DNA from: Brachionus rotundiformis
Taxonomy: Eukaryota > Rotifera > Eurotatoria > Ploima > Brachionidae
DNA length: 64,000 nt
Reading direction: 5' to 3'
NCBI GenBank assembly: GCA_016802295.1
Contig: JAESIW010000137.1
Location: 2,427,944 to 2,491,943, forward strand
Shown here: positions 1 through 11,447 of the stretch, one piece after another
Layout: the number at the start of each line of letters is the position of its first letter
How positions within the stretch are numbered: the first letter of the stretch is position 1
The notes under the pieces: generated by a model
Database searches by the model: none
What the model was told of the DNA's origin: nothing
The model's input: the letters and a program-made list of their open reading frames with translations, nothing else
Program-made: the position numbers and the translations under genes

Positions 1-388
1 CAATTGGAGAAAGAACTGAAATAGCCCTGTAGTTATTAATATCTGATTTATTGCCTTTATTTTTAAATAAAGGATTAACAATGGCTAACTTCCAGTCATC
101 AGGAATTGATTTTAATCTTAGACATTCATTAAAAATAAAAAGTAGTAAGGGAGCAAAAAAGTCTGGTAGACCTTTTAGTATCTTAGGATGAATACCAATA
201 TATCCAGGTGAGCTTGAAGATGGTAATTCATTTAAGGCTTCTTTGATTTCATCAATAGAAAACTCATGAAATGAAAAGCCAGGTGTGAGAAAACAATTAT
301 TTAATTTTAACTCTTTAAAACCGTCAAAAAATAAATTTAGCTGAGTCATGTTCACCGGACAAAGATGAAGACGCATATCTATTTTGCT
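1..388 (-). mobile_element. Non-LTR retrotransposon (LINE) reverse-transcriptase fragment
   Basis: The minus strand has an open frame from a stop at 389-391 to the window edge. It reads like the N-terminal part of a LINE reverse transcriptase: a serine-rich SSSSPG.IGI..K.L segment (the usual 'S.G.DGI....L' entry), then FNECLRL..IPDDWK.A.V.P.FK, then NNYRAISVLSP at about positions 1-30. This order is typical of ORF2 proteins of CR1/Jockey/RTE-like elements. No endonuclease domain or UTR is visible upstream, so this is either a 5'-truncated copy or one whose 5' part has decayed; the catalytic part lies outside the window. The family cannot be fixed from this piece. Confidence 0.85.
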
Positions 389-391
389 TTA

Positions 392-851
392 TGAACTAAT
401 TTTAAGACAAAATTTCTGAAATTTTGATTCTATTTCTTTTAGAATAGAGAAAGATTTTTATAAATTTTTTTAATTCAATATTATTAGTTGATATTATTTA
501 TTCAAATTTTTATTTAAAGTATCATTTTGGTTATACTCTTGCAGTTTGGAATGGAGCCTTGTCCCTTCAGTCAATGGTTCTTAAAGCTGAATTCTTACTA
601 AAAAAAAAGAACAGAAAAAAAAAATGACACTAAAAAGGATCGACTTTGATATCTAAATATAAATTTATTTATTTTTTAAACTTCTTTTACTAAAATAGAT
701 TTAAATTTATCAGTTAGTTACAAAGCTGTTTTATTTAGATTTCTTAAATTTAGTTTTTTTAAAATATCTTTTATTAATTAAAAAAAATTTTAAATTATAA
801 TTTTATAAAAATTCAAAAAAAGTTAGAACATACTATAAACTAAAATAAATG
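392..851. other. Intergenic, no supported gene
   Basis: AT-rich DNA between the LINE fragment and the 3' end of PEX11. A short plus-strand stretch after a splice-acceptor-like TTGCAG (about 546-551) stays open for about 30 codons into a lysine run. It resembles no family I know and is not called. Confidence 0.5.
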
Positions 852-2090
852 CTAGGCTTTTAATTTTAAATTAGGGTCCCAAACAAACAATAAGCTTAAA
901 AGAGATGAAATAAGCCCCAATAGTCCTTGAACACCTGGTGATAAATCTATGTAACCCAGACTACTTAATGGTAAAAATATATCAGCAACGTTTTTAGCAG
1001 TGTCTAGCAACAATGGCCGGTTTTTCTTGTTAGATAAGATAAGTCTAATAACATTCAGTGAATTAAATTTATCGGTCGATTTTGTTGCTCGAGTTGTAGA
1101 AGTATAAGCTCCTGACTGCTCGTCAAGCCTATATTTATTCACAGGATCATTTTGTCGCTTAATACGCTCGTTTAACAAGCTTACCAAATCCGTCAAATCA
1201 CGGAAATCTCTAGCAAGATAAAGTATTGATGAAAAGAGCCAAAATTTGTTACACCATTTGGAAATTTTTGACTTGTCTTTAATCTTAATTACACCAATTG
1301 CATTTAACCATAGCATATTGTCTAATATAAGATAACATGCTTGGTTTAAATTGCATAAAGTAAGAACATATCGATAAAAATGATCTGGTAAATGAATTGT
1401 ATTTAGTGCATTTATAACCATTTCGTGAGTTTTTCCAAATCTCAAGGCTAAATTCAAATTAAAATATTTAAAAAAATATAACAACAAAAATTTTCAAATG
1501 AATTTGAAAAATTTTTTATATAAAAGGATATAAAATCATATTTTAAATCGTAAATTGTAGTAAATTGCTAAGAATGCTTAACTGACTGATATTTTCTTGA
1601 AAACTAGAACTTATTAACTGTTTTATACCTAAAGTAATTACTTAAAATTCCAAATTACTGAAATAAACTAATTATCTTTACTGGTTAGTTGATATTTTTA
1701 AAATATATTTTTATTAAGAATTAACGCAATATTTATAATATTCGTCTTAATATTTACGAATTTTAAACATTATATTAAAAATATAAATTCAAATTATTAT
1801 TTGATAATAAAAAATTTTCTCCTTTAATAATTTTAAAACCAGTATTAAATTTTTTAAAATAATTATAATATATAAAAATATTTTTGTGTTATAAGATAAA
1901 TATTTTAAGTAATTGAATAAAAATATATATTCAAACCTTTTCTGGTACTGCTCATAACAGCTTCTATTTTTTTCAACTTTTCGATAAATTCTTTATTACT
2001 TTTGCTTTTCCATAATAAATACCAAAATAATTTGCAGGCATATTGGACCGTTCTAAAAATATAATTGTATTTAGTACAACAATTTATCAT
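852..2090 (-). CDS. PEX11B: Peroxisomal membrane protein PEX11 (PEX11B-like)
   Basis: Two exons, 1937..2090 and 852..1447, give 249 residues; the join splits a codon (phase 1) and yields the PEX11 signature RK-ALRFGK. PEX11 proteins shape and elongate the peroxisomal membrane before fission. Supporting features are the N-terminal IFRTVQYACKL segment, KLKKIEAVMSSTRK before the splice, and the C-terminal hydrophobic GVQGLLGLISSLLSLLF followed by WDP.LKLK. The length is close to animal PEX11B (about 260). The start at 2090 is the first in-frame ATG; about 12 residues precede R..QYAC, slightly fewer than in vertebrates, so a short upstream coding exon is possible. The 489-nt intron is long for this window. 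Confidence 0.87.
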
Positions 2091-2377
2091 TAAAGATGTT
2101 TAATTTTTAATTATTTTTTTCGAATCATATTAGTAAATTTGATAGTTTAGAAAATTAGAATTATGGAAAAATTTTTGAATTTAACTCAATTCCTACCTGA
2201 AAATTTTATCTTTACCATTTGTCTTATTATTCAACGCAACTAATTTTGAACTAAAATTCATCTTTAATAAATAAAGAAATTAGAATAAAATCTATTACTT
2301 TAAATTTGGCAGTTTAGATCCAAAAATTAGCAAATTTTTAACAGAAAGGAAATATTTTTCAAATTTTTATTAATTTT

Positions 2378-2881
2378 TTAAATGATATTATCTTTATCAA
2401 TTGTTTGATCAAACAATTTTGCCAAATTTTGCTTTTCTGGTTGAGTTTTGATCTCAAATTTCTTTGGAGCAACAAAAGAACCAATACCTGCCGCTCTATT
2501 CGCTTCTTCTTGAGAGTATGGCTCCGTTTCTAAGGCTTTCATTCTTCGCTTGTGCAATTTTGTTCTAAAATGCTCTTTTAATGCCACTTCATCAATAAAA
2601 TATCGTCTAAAAAAATGGTTCTTTTATTTTATTTATCATGTCTGATTGTCTAAAACTAAAAAGCCTTACGCGCAGTGTACGCAATAGTTCTGTGCAGCAC
2701 CTGGAACATCGTGGTCAATTGCTTGATTTATCAGCTCATAGGCATTTTTTAATTTCAAATCCTGATGGATTTGATCATGATCTTTTGTTTTACGCTTGGT
2801 TTTGTAAATTTTATGCAAATGAGATACTTTTTTGTGACTATGGCTTTTCGATTTTCTATTATTGCTTTTCTTTTTGGCCAT
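2378..2881 (-). CDS. ZNF593: Zinc finger protein 593 / Bud20 (60S ribosome export factor)
   Basis: Exons 2670..2881 and 2606..2378, joined across a 63-nt intron, give 146 residues. The family (human ZNF593, yeast Bud20) shuttles with pre-60S ribosomal particles. The product starts with a basic MAKKKSNNRKSKSH tail, then DLDQIH-like KDHDQIHQDL. A single C2H2 finger is split by the intron: CVHCA | RYFIDEVALKEHF..KLHKRR. After the finger comes the family's EPYSQEEANRAAGIGSFV box, nearly identical to the human EPYSQEEAERAAGMGSYV. It lies head-to-head with STX16, with 292 bp between start codons. Confidence is high from the finger and post-finger box. Confidence 0.95.
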
Positions 2882-3173
2882 TTGGAATATTTTTCAGTAT
2901 ACACCTTTTAACAAATCTAAAATTCAAGTGTGCTATCTTACAATTTTTTAAACATATAAAAATTTTTCCAATCTTTAATTATAATTTCATGTATATTAGT
3001 TAAGTTTTTCTTGAGATTTTAATAAATTTAAAATGTAAATGGTAAAAATTTTGTATTAATTTTCATAAACGATTATTTATGTGACAACGTATTGATATTC
3101 AATTTAGATAATTCAGAATTAATAAAAAATATTGCTTTGGACTGCGAGTCAATTATGATCTAAATGTCCCAAA
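2882..3173. promoter_or_regulatory. Divergent intergenic region between ZNF593 and STX16
   Basis: The 292 bp between the two start codons must hold both 5' ends if transcription starts locally. I see no clear TATA box or other named element, so bidirectional promoter use is inferred only from spacing and orientation. Confidence 0.3.
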
Positions 3174-4264
3174 ATGGCTTTTAGAAATTTAACAGATATT
3201 TACATTTTAATGAGAAATAATGCAATTTCTAGTCGATCAGTATTTCATGACAACCAAGTATGACCAGAATAAATTTTTCCATAGAATTTTATTCTTCTTT
3301 AAGTATTCAGATGACAGGGCTGCTTTGGTTGTAGATTTGGAATCGGGCAGTGTAAAAACAGCCTCTAAACTACCGCCAGAATGGATGGGTGACGTGGACG
3401 ATATACAATTTGAAATGACCAAAATAAAGAATAAAATAAAAGAGCTATCTTCAATGCATGACAAGCATTTAAATCGACCGACTTTTGATGACAATATTGA
3501 TGAGGAAAAATCCATTGATTTGTTAACTAAGGAAATTACTCAAGTAATTTGTGAAAAATTTAAATATTTTATTTTAATTTAAGTCAAAAGATAATGAGTA
3601 ATTGCCAAGCTAGAATACGTAAGTTATCCATACGCTCACATTCTATGGGTTCCAGATCTTTTACTGATGAACGTTTGATGAAAAATATTATCAAAAACCT
3701 CGCTTCACAACTTCAAGAAATAACCATTAATTACAGAACCAGTCAAAATATGTATCTAAAAAGTATATTTAACTTTATTAATTAATAAACATTTTAATTA
3801 ATTATATTTAAAAAGAAATCAAAGAAAGGAAAGAACGATCAAACATGATGTTCGATACATCTCAATATTTTCCTTCAAGTGCGTTGATGAGTGAAGATAA
3901 TTTATACAATGATGACAATTTTGATTTCCAAACAGGTAGTCAGAGACAGGAACAGCTTCAAATGAACTTAATAAATGAAAGATTAATAAATGAAAGAGAG
4001 ACGGAAATAAATCACATCGTTAAATCAATCAGTGATATAAATGAGTTGTTCAAAGACTTGGCTACAATGGTTTCTGATCAAGGCACTGTGTTAGACCGAA
4101 TAGATTATAATATCGAGCGAGTTTCTCATTCGGTTCAGGGAGGACTTACACAATTGGAAAAAGCAGCCAAATATCAAAAATCGAACAGAAAAATGAAGGC
4201 CATTTTGATCTTAATAATTATTTTTATAATTTTGTTTTTTCTGCTTGTATTGACAAAGTTTTGA
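3174..4264 (+). CDS. STX16: Syntaxin-16 (Golgi/TGN Qa-SNARE)
   Basis: Four exons (3174..3257, 3304..3543, 3591..3762, 3816..4264) sum to 945 nt, 314 residues. Syntaxin-16 is the Qa-SNARE for endosome-to-trans-Golgi fusion. The start MAFRNLTDIYILMRNNAISS matches the family's conserved N-terminus. Exon 2 carries LPPEWMGDVDDIQFEM and the invariant LSSMHDKHLNRPT. The SNARE helix has the central glutamine in SDQGTVLDRIDYNIE. The protein ends in a C-terminal anchor (about residues 290-314) after KAAKYQKSNRKMKA. The introns are 46, 47 and 53 nt. An alternative acceptor in intron 1 would introduce a stop, so the TTTAAG site at 3301-3303 was chosen. Confidence 0.95.
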
Positions 4265-4387
4265 ATACTTTTTTACTTTTTTAAAGAGAAAAGAAAAAAT
4301 AGTTTTTAACTTTTTTTAATTTATTTTTTAAACTTTATTTTATGTATAACAGTATCAAATAAACAACCTTGATTATAAATTACATTT

Positions 4388-6383
4388 TTAATCATCTTCC
4401 AGTGGATTGTAAATTTCAATTGATGGTATCTTAAAAAAATATTAAAAAATAAAAAAAAGCATTTATTCTTAGTACTTCTTTTAAATTAAATTCATAAAAT
4501 TGGTTCTTATCAAAATCACTTATTTCATTTTGTAATTGTATGGTTTTCCAATCGTCATAGAAATTCTGAAAAATGTTGCTGTTAACCAAAATAGAGTTTG
4601 AAGCAATTTGTTTCATTAAAAGTACAGAGGAATTTGAATTTTTGTTATTAACAGGAATGATCAAATATTTTGAGTTAAATACTTGGTTTGTTGTATTCCA
4701 AAATTTACAAATAGCTCCTTTATTCTTAAATTTCATCATTTTTTAATTCTATAATGGTTAATAAAGAAGTTAATGATCAATTTTTTTTATCTTTTATCAA
4801 GTCTTTTATCAAGATCATTAAATATTTAACTTTTTAAATTAAAATGCTATCTGAATTTTATTTCATGTAATTTTTGATCATTAACTTCATTTTTTCTCTT
4901 TAATTAAAAGTATCTCTGGTAAAATTTTTAGTCAAAAATACAAAATCCACACTTAGTAGAAATTTTTCAGTTTAAAACAAAATTTTTGATTTTTAATGAC
5001 CAGAAACTTATTGCATTAACTTTATTTACATTATATTTTAAATGATTAGATAAAATTTTAAATTGATTTGAATTCTCAATCATTTCGTTATAACTTGTTT
5101 TTGAACTAGATGTTGGTTTTAGGATGAGAGGCTAATTTGTTATTTTTTTAATCAATTGTTGACAAAATTGAATAAAGACCTACTTCACCATAAAGTATCG
5201 ACTCGCATATTCCATTTAAAGACACTAATTTATCTATTTTAAGCTTATAGATTTCACTCTTTTCAGAATATTTTCCTGTATTAATTTTGAATGAAGCGCA
5301 AAATTGAATTGACTTAAAGAAATTCTAAAATATCCAAACACTTATTCTTATATTGTTATATTTACTTGTACTGAACTAGGCTCGAATTTTTTATCTAAAT
5401 CCAAAACTCGTTCAAAAATGTCACACTTAATGAATGTTTTATCTAATTTAATTTTAATTGTTTTGATAAAATTTTGCAAATTAAAAAATGCACTTGATGG
5501 AAAACAAAGCTGAATATGTTCATATTCAGTAATTTCATTGAGCCAATTCTTAAAATGTTCCATCACAATACACTTATCTTTCAAAAATATACTTTATATA
5601 TTTCACAAATTTTCATACCTATTTTCATATTAAAGATTTCTACAATGTAGCCAGCATCATCTACGTCCATTTGATCTATGTCGAATTCAGAAACCTTTGA
5701 TTCTGTATATAAATTAATCAACCATATTTTCTACAAACAAAAAAAAGTTCAATAAAAATAAAGCTTCTGAAAACAAATTTAAAAGTAGAAAACTTAGAAA
5801 TTATTAAAAAATATATTTTAACTATTTTAACTAATCAAAATAAATGTCACTTTTATTTTTTCTTCAGCTTGATTTAAATTTAAACGTTCACACTGGTACA
5901 TGTTTTTGGCAAAAATTTCAATCTCAGCTTTAAATTTATTTTTTAAAATAAACGTTGAGAATTTTCCCACTATCTCCTCAATATGAATTGTATAATTTGA
6001 TGTATCTTCTATTAAGGGCATCGAATAAGTGTTAATTTTATTCAAAAAAGTGATTATTTTATCTTTTTTTCCAAAAATTGAATCCAAAAATAGATATGAA
6101 TCCTAAAATATTTAAATTTTAAATTAATTTTTTAAATTTGATTAATTGTTTACTAATTTATTTAATTTGATTAAAGCTATGATCAGATAAGGTATTCTAC
6201 AATTAATATCTAATAATGAACAAATAGTTTCAAAATAATGTTTTAAAATTGATTTAAATAATTCAATTTCATTTTGTCTGAATACATGAAGGTCAATAAT
6301 TATTATTTTTCCTTAAGGTTAAAGGATTATTAGGGTAATTATTATTTTCAAATAGCAATACCTGTCTGCCTTGAGAATCTCAT
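4388..6383 (-). CDS. M1AP: Meiosis 1 arrest protein (M1AP) orthologue
   Basis: Nine exons on the minus strand (6362..6383, 6154..6311, 5851..6102, 5619..5730, 5366..5577, 5184..5324, 5030..5131, 4476..4724, 4388..4429) sum to 1290 nt, 429 residues. The match to vertebrate M1AP is colinear: an acidic FDIDQMDVDD followed by EHFKNWLN (human TDIDLQTIDND, EIFFKAWL); KCDIFERVL (KCDLQERLL); LNGICESILYG then PLILKPTS (SGLCESLTYG, PFILRPTS); a SKYLIIPV strand; and a C-terminal EIYNPL (EPTYNPL). In mammals M1AP is a germ-cell protein needed for meiotic crossover formation and reported to associate with the ZZS proteins. The exon 3 donor (GTGACA) is weak; the other sites are normal. The product is shorter than human M1AP (530), mainly at the C-terminus. 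No enzymatic motif is seen. Confidence 0.82.
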
Positions 6384-6713
6384 GTTTTTTTAATTAATTG
6401 TTTCACGTGTTGTTGAAATACTTTTTGATATAATAAGCGCCAATTTTAAATAACTAAATGGTTTTTAGTCATATAGAACTCTTAGAATATTCAATTAGAG
6501 TGAACATTGCTTAAAAAACTAATCTTTAAATCTAAAAAAACAAAAACTTGAATTATAGAGTTTCAATAAAAGGTAAAAAAATGAGTAGCTTAGCAACGTT
6601 TGCTACACAATTTTCATTTATTGGCTTGAATTAGAAAAAAAAATATCAATCATCTCTAAGATTATTATATATTATTTTAAATTATTAGCGATTAATAACA
6701 AAAACAGGTTAAA
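6384..6713. promoter_or_regulatory. Divergent intergenic region between M1AP and SAXO4
   Basis: 330 bp separate the start codons of a meiotic gene (M1AP, -) and an axonemal gene (SAXO4, +). A shared testis or ciliated-cell promoter is possible. I could not identify a specific element such as an RFX X-box by eye. Confidence 0.3.
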
Positions 6714-8555
6714 ATGGCTAAACCGACACCATTACCTTTGGGCCGACCAAATCAGCATATTTTACAAAGCAGAGGAGCTGAACCGTACATTATGAACTTT
6801 TATTCAACAAGCTACTCAACAAGCTTTACCAAAGCTAATACTGAAACCAATAAGGGAAAATTTAAAGATATTCCGGCTTATACTGGTGAGTCAATTTTTA
6901 AACCAAGATCAGCTCCACTAGAAAATAAGACAGGTTTCACAACTAACGTAAGACCGCAAATTTATTACCAAAGAAATTTAGATGAATTAGATAATCCCGA
7001 AATGGGGTAATTTACTTGAAGATAAAAAAAATTTTTTTAATATTTATCACACAATTTTTATAGACGAATGCTAGCCGATAATTATGTTACAATGACAACA
7101 CATGACTTTAGACCATATAGACTAAATACTGGTCTAGAAGAATTACCAGTAAAATTGGCTGATCCAAATTCGGCATTTACTCAAAATGCTTACAATCATA
7201 ATCAAAGGCCAGCAGATGTAATTTTCATTTTAAAGTTAAACAAATTAGTTTATAAAAAAATATAAATTAGGTCGCAAAACAATTTTTGGATACAAGCATT
7301 CGTGCTCCTTATGATGTTTTACCAAAGCATAAAGCTAAATTGCACCAAATAAATGACCACAATCCTCTTTCGAATGAAAATTATGGTCATGTAATTTTAA
7401 ATAAAATAAAATAAATAAGATAAAATTAATTTCTTGAAAAAAGGGACCATTTTTTATGAGCACAGAAACAGGATCAAAATTTGTGGTCAATAAAAACGAG
7501 GAAAAAATGATTCCTTCTGTTGGCCCTAAAGAAATTTCAGGTTTTAATTAAATTTAAAATAAAGCATCATTTAAATTTTCCTATTTTTAAAGGTTTTGTG
7601 TCGAACCAGGAAGTTGAAGATGTTTTGACGAATTTGCCAGGAGAGAGATGGTTGTACCAAAATAGACCCACTGGAAAATCAGAAACTCATAACAGATTTC
7701 AGAATTTTCCATTTCCTAGAGTATGCTTAATCCGATTATTGATAAGGAAAGTAATAATTTTCTTAAGAGTGGAATCAGTTTACCAAATATTAGTAACCTC
7801 GAACAAACTTGGAATTCAACTTATGTCAAGGTGTTGAAACCTTCTGACGTAATTTATTTTGAAAATATAATTCAATTTCTAATTTTATTTCATTTGATTT
7901 TTTACAGATAAATCCTAGAGGTGTAAATTATGACAAAAAAACGTAAATTAGCTTTTAATAAATTTTTTAAACAGACTTAACTTAAAATAAAATTAAGCGA
8001 ATATAAAGACAATTTTATGGGAAAACGTGATCCAGAGCCTATAATAGGTCAAAAATTAGGCACAGCAGTAATTGGTGAGAAAGAAATTGGCGGACAAGCT
8101 CATAATGAACTGGGGCATGTTCAAAATTTGGATGATCCAAGAAGATTTTATACCAATTATCAATTAAAGTAAAAAATAACAAAAATGAAATACTACTTAA
8201 AAGAAAAATATTTTAAGGCACTATGATATGACAGCAGTCGGAAAAGACAGAGAAGGGTATTTAGTTGGTGGATTGAAAAAAATTCAAGAAGATGGTTATA
8301 CAAAAAATAACAAAATTCATTCAAATGGTGAATTAGTAAATACACTAGGAACTCTCAAGAACATGGATTCTTACCAATCAAGGTAAAATTTAAAATAAAT
8401 ACAAAGGTTTAAATTTTTTCGTTTAATTAAGGAGTATTCGAGCTAATGACAGATTTTATGACGATCATTCACATGACCATAAGTTTACAATACAAAATAA
8501 GAATGTAACTTTTTCTGACAACAACCCTTATTCAGTCCAAACAAGCTCATTTTAA
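6714..8555 (+). CDS. SAXO4: SAXO4 / PPP1R32-like axonemal protein, with apparent frameshift
   Basis: Nine exons: 6714..7006, 7064..7217, 7271..7390, 7444..7540, 7593..7848, 7908..7942, 7998..8168, 8218..8382, 8432..8555. Human PPP1R32/SAXO4 is a microtubule-associated protein of motile cilia and flagella. Family features are FYSTSYSTSF near the start, TGFTTNVRPQIYYQ..LDELDNP, HDFRPY, GPFFMSTETGSKF, RPTGKSETHNRFQ, and in the C-terminal half DNFMGKRDP, DDPRRFYTNYQLKHYD and RANDRFYDDHS. All exons fit by phase except exon 5. There the frame ending in FPFPR (about 7719) must shift by one base to reach SMLNPIID..., which continues correctly into exon 6. This is a one-base deletion, an assembly error, or an undetected splice; see findings. 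Length would be about 420 residues, normal for the family. Confidence 0.8.
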
Positions 8556-8735
8556 GTTTTTATTTTATTCAAGATTATTTTCTCAAATAAATATTTTTTA
8601 TAAAATATAGTTTAATAAATTGAAAAAAAGTATTAGTTTTGAGAACCATATTTGAAGATTCATTTTTTACTTTCTTGAAAACTAAATATAAATAATTGAA
8701 AATTTTAAATATCTAATTAGACAGAATTTGACTAG

Positions 8736-8942
8736 TCATCGGCCTTCATATGACAGGATTTCAAACATGGACAGCACACTGTTGCGAACATGTCTCTTAT
8801 TCCATGATCCTTTATAAATAAGATTAAACAAATAAAAGTAAAAATCGATTGAATAAACCTCTATTATATTGTTATTCTCGACTTTAAATTTAAGCAGCGG
8901 TTCCAAGCATGGATATAACAACCAACTAAATTCATTTCCCAT
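8736..8942 (-). CDS. Small hypothetical ORF (68 aa)
   Basis: An ATG at 8942 opens 68 codons (MGNEFSWLLYPCLEPLLKF ... ILSYEGR). Residue complexity is higher than in the surrounding AT-rich DNA, with several Trp, Cys and Pro codons. I recognise no domain. It could be a small gene, a terminal exon or a relic. Confidence 0.22.
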   Translation of the reverse strand: MGNEFSWLLYPCLEPLLKFKVENNNIIEVYSIDFYFYLFNLIYKGSWNKRHVRNSVLSMFEILSYEGR

Positions 8943-10104
8943 ATTAAAAATGTTTTTTTTGGTCAAAATTAAGCAACAAATTTATAAAAAATTGTTACGC
9001 TTGGAATAATTGGTTCATTTTCGGATTTTAGGCAATAAAAATAGCCAAAGCTTTTTTTAAACTTGACTAAAAGCGTTCAAGTATACAACATCTAAAACAA
9101 AATTGCTTTTCAAATGAAAATTTTTAAATTTAAGTAAAAAAATATCATTTAAAAATGACAGTTTTGAATTTTTAAAATATTGTTATCAAAAAAATCATTT
9201 AAATAAAGATGATGATTTTGACAAATACAAAATTCAAATAGAAAAAAATTGGTCAAGTATTTAATTTTTTTATTTAAAGTAAAAGTTTAAGCTAAAAAAT
9301 TAAAAAAAAATTAATGCTAACTAAAAAAATATCTTTTGATAGTTTTTTAATGTAAAAATTTCCATTTAAAAATGTGATGCATTAAAGAAATTTTATCAAC
9401 AATCAATTAAAATATTTCCTTAAGATACATTATATTTATATTTTAAATAAAATTTGAATAAATTTATTTCTAAATTATTATTTAAATTTAAATTAAATGA
9501 ATCATTTTATTGAATAAAAAATTTATAAAATTTTAAAAAGTTTAATTTATTTTGCTTTTTTATTATCTAAAACAATGAGAACAAATTTATGCTAACGAAA
9601 TAAAATTTTAATATTCTAGTAAAAATGATTTTTAAAATGATTTGTAATTAATAATCAAAATTTTCAATAGACTTTAAAAAAATAATTAAATTTAAATGTA
9701 TATTTTAATTAGAGAGGTCTACTTTATTGAAAAATTTTGTTAATATAAATAAAACTTTAATATGCTTTATTAAACTATATATTAAATTTTATTAATACAA
9801 TTTTTAAAGTTATCTTAAGATTTTTAATTACAGCAAGAACTTGATTTTTTTTTAATTTGAATTCTTTTTTAAAATTTAATGCTAATAAATTTAAATAAAA
9901 ATTTCAAAAAATGATAAATATATGATTATAAACCATAGTTTATACTGAGTATAAATTATGAATATTAAGACATATAAAAAGGCGGATTCAGTGTGAACAA
10001 AATTAGTATTTTTCGGTTTTAATACTTATTATCTATAGTGAATATAGTATTTTTGGTATAAAATAAATTAATAGAATATTAAAGTAGTGAATAGAGATAG
10101 TGAA
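8943..10104. other. Intergenic, very AT-rich
   Basis: About 1.16 kb of homopolymer-rich DNA upstream of the homeodomain gene. No reading frame or repeat that I can support; it presumably contains that gene's promoter. Confidence 0.5.
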
Positions 10105-11447
10105 ATGGTTGAATTATCATCTGCTACCATTCCGTTCGAAAGCAGTGCACCATCAACCAACCTAATTCGTATAAAACATTTATTTTTGATATTTGTAAGA
10201 CAGTTCGATGCCGAGGAATATAAGCTTTTCTGTAATTATATGAAAAATCTCTTAAATCAACCTGTAAAGGATCCTTTCGATTTGTTGGGTAAGAAGTGAT
10301 TGATTATTTAATACTAAAATAATTTCTCATTTAACAATTGATAGATAACATTGTTAATGACATACAATCAAGTGGTTTATATGATAACTCGGATCAAGAA
10401 GACTCATCTGTCATTAATGAGTATAACTATTATTCCAAAGATTCAATCAGTGATGATGAATATGGGTACGAAGATCATAGAGGCAAAATTTCAAAATTAA
10501 ATAGCAAAGTTGATGCAGAATTGGAAAAGAAATACCAATTAAATAATACTATTACCAGCCAGGAAAAAAAACAACTAGCCAAAAAACTTGGGTTAACTGA
10601 GCGTCAAGTTCAAAATTGGTTTAATAAGCGAAAAACAATCGAAGACACAAATGAAAAAATTCTACAAGATAATGAAAATTTAGATAAACGTAAAAGTACT
10701 AGCAAAGAAGCACGAAAATCAACTCTTGATGAACCAAATGATGAAAAGGAAAATGGATCTTTTATTGCCGAAAAAAGTTTTTTTTAAATTATCAAAAATT
10801 ATTGTCATTTAAATTTTTTTAAAGAGGAAAATACTGAGCAGGTCAAACCTCGGAGAAGAGGTCGTCCCAGACTAAGTGAGACTTTATCAAGCGATAAAGA
10901 GTCTAGTCGCCGGTCAAATGTTAGACGTTCGTCTTTAATTGACAAGGACAGTTTAAAAGAGTCGAGTTCACCTCCGCCTAAAAAAGTATGTCGAGGCTAC
11001 ACAGATGAACAAGTTAAAAAACTTGATGAATTTTTTTCTAATGATAACCATGCAGAGCAATCTTCTTTGGGATTGATTGAAAGAGAGACAAAGTTGAGTG
11101 AATATTTGGTCAAAAAATGGTTTAAACTTAAGCGAGAATCATTGAAGAATAACGATTTAGTATCCAAATCAATAGTTCAAGAAAAAGCTCAATCTGATAA
11201 TTTAGATGAAGACGAGGAAGTTGAAGTAAATGAAGATAAAGATGAAAAAAGTCAAGAATCTAAAGATAGTGAAAATGATAGCGAAATTTTGCAAAAGGTT
11301 TCTCGTGATGTAATCGAAGAGCTTGAAAAAGCTTTTGAAAAGACTCCTGTACTGAGACCGCTTGACAAAAAAACTCTAAGTCTTAGACTTGGTTTGAAAA
11401 CAAGCGACATAGATAGATGGTTTAATTCAAAGCGAAAACCAAAATAA
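10105..11447 (+). CDS. Divergent multi-homeodomain protein with an AT-hook
   Basis: Three exons (10105..10288, 10345..10776, 10825..11447) sum to 1239 nt, 412 residues. Three homeodomain-like units are visible. Unit 1, about residues 108-160, contains KKQLAKKLGLTERQVQNWF then NKRK. Unit 2, about 262-310, is more degenerate and ends LVKKWFKLKRE. Unit 3, about 357-412, has DVIEELEKAFEKTP...LGLKTSDIDRWF then NSKRK, and ends the protein. Between units 1 and 2, about 213-222, PRRRGRPRLS is a classic AT-hook. Acidic, serine-rich linkers separate the units. In all three the helix-3 end reads WF(N/K).(K/R)(R/K), not the usual WFQNRR, so the invariant Asn51 is shifted or lost. The architecture recalls vertebrate ZHX/HOMEZ proteins, but I cannot claim orthology. 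A nuclear DNA-binding regulator is likely. Confidence 0.75.

Noticed and set aside
546..640. Exon-like stretch after a TTGCAG, ending in a lysine run
   Set aside because: No partner exon, no homology, and the run of lysines comes from an A-rich tract.
3277..3303. Alternative acceptor CCATAG in STX16 intron 1
   Set aside because: Its use gives a stop or a wrong frame; TTTAAG at 3301-3303 preserves YSDDRAAL.
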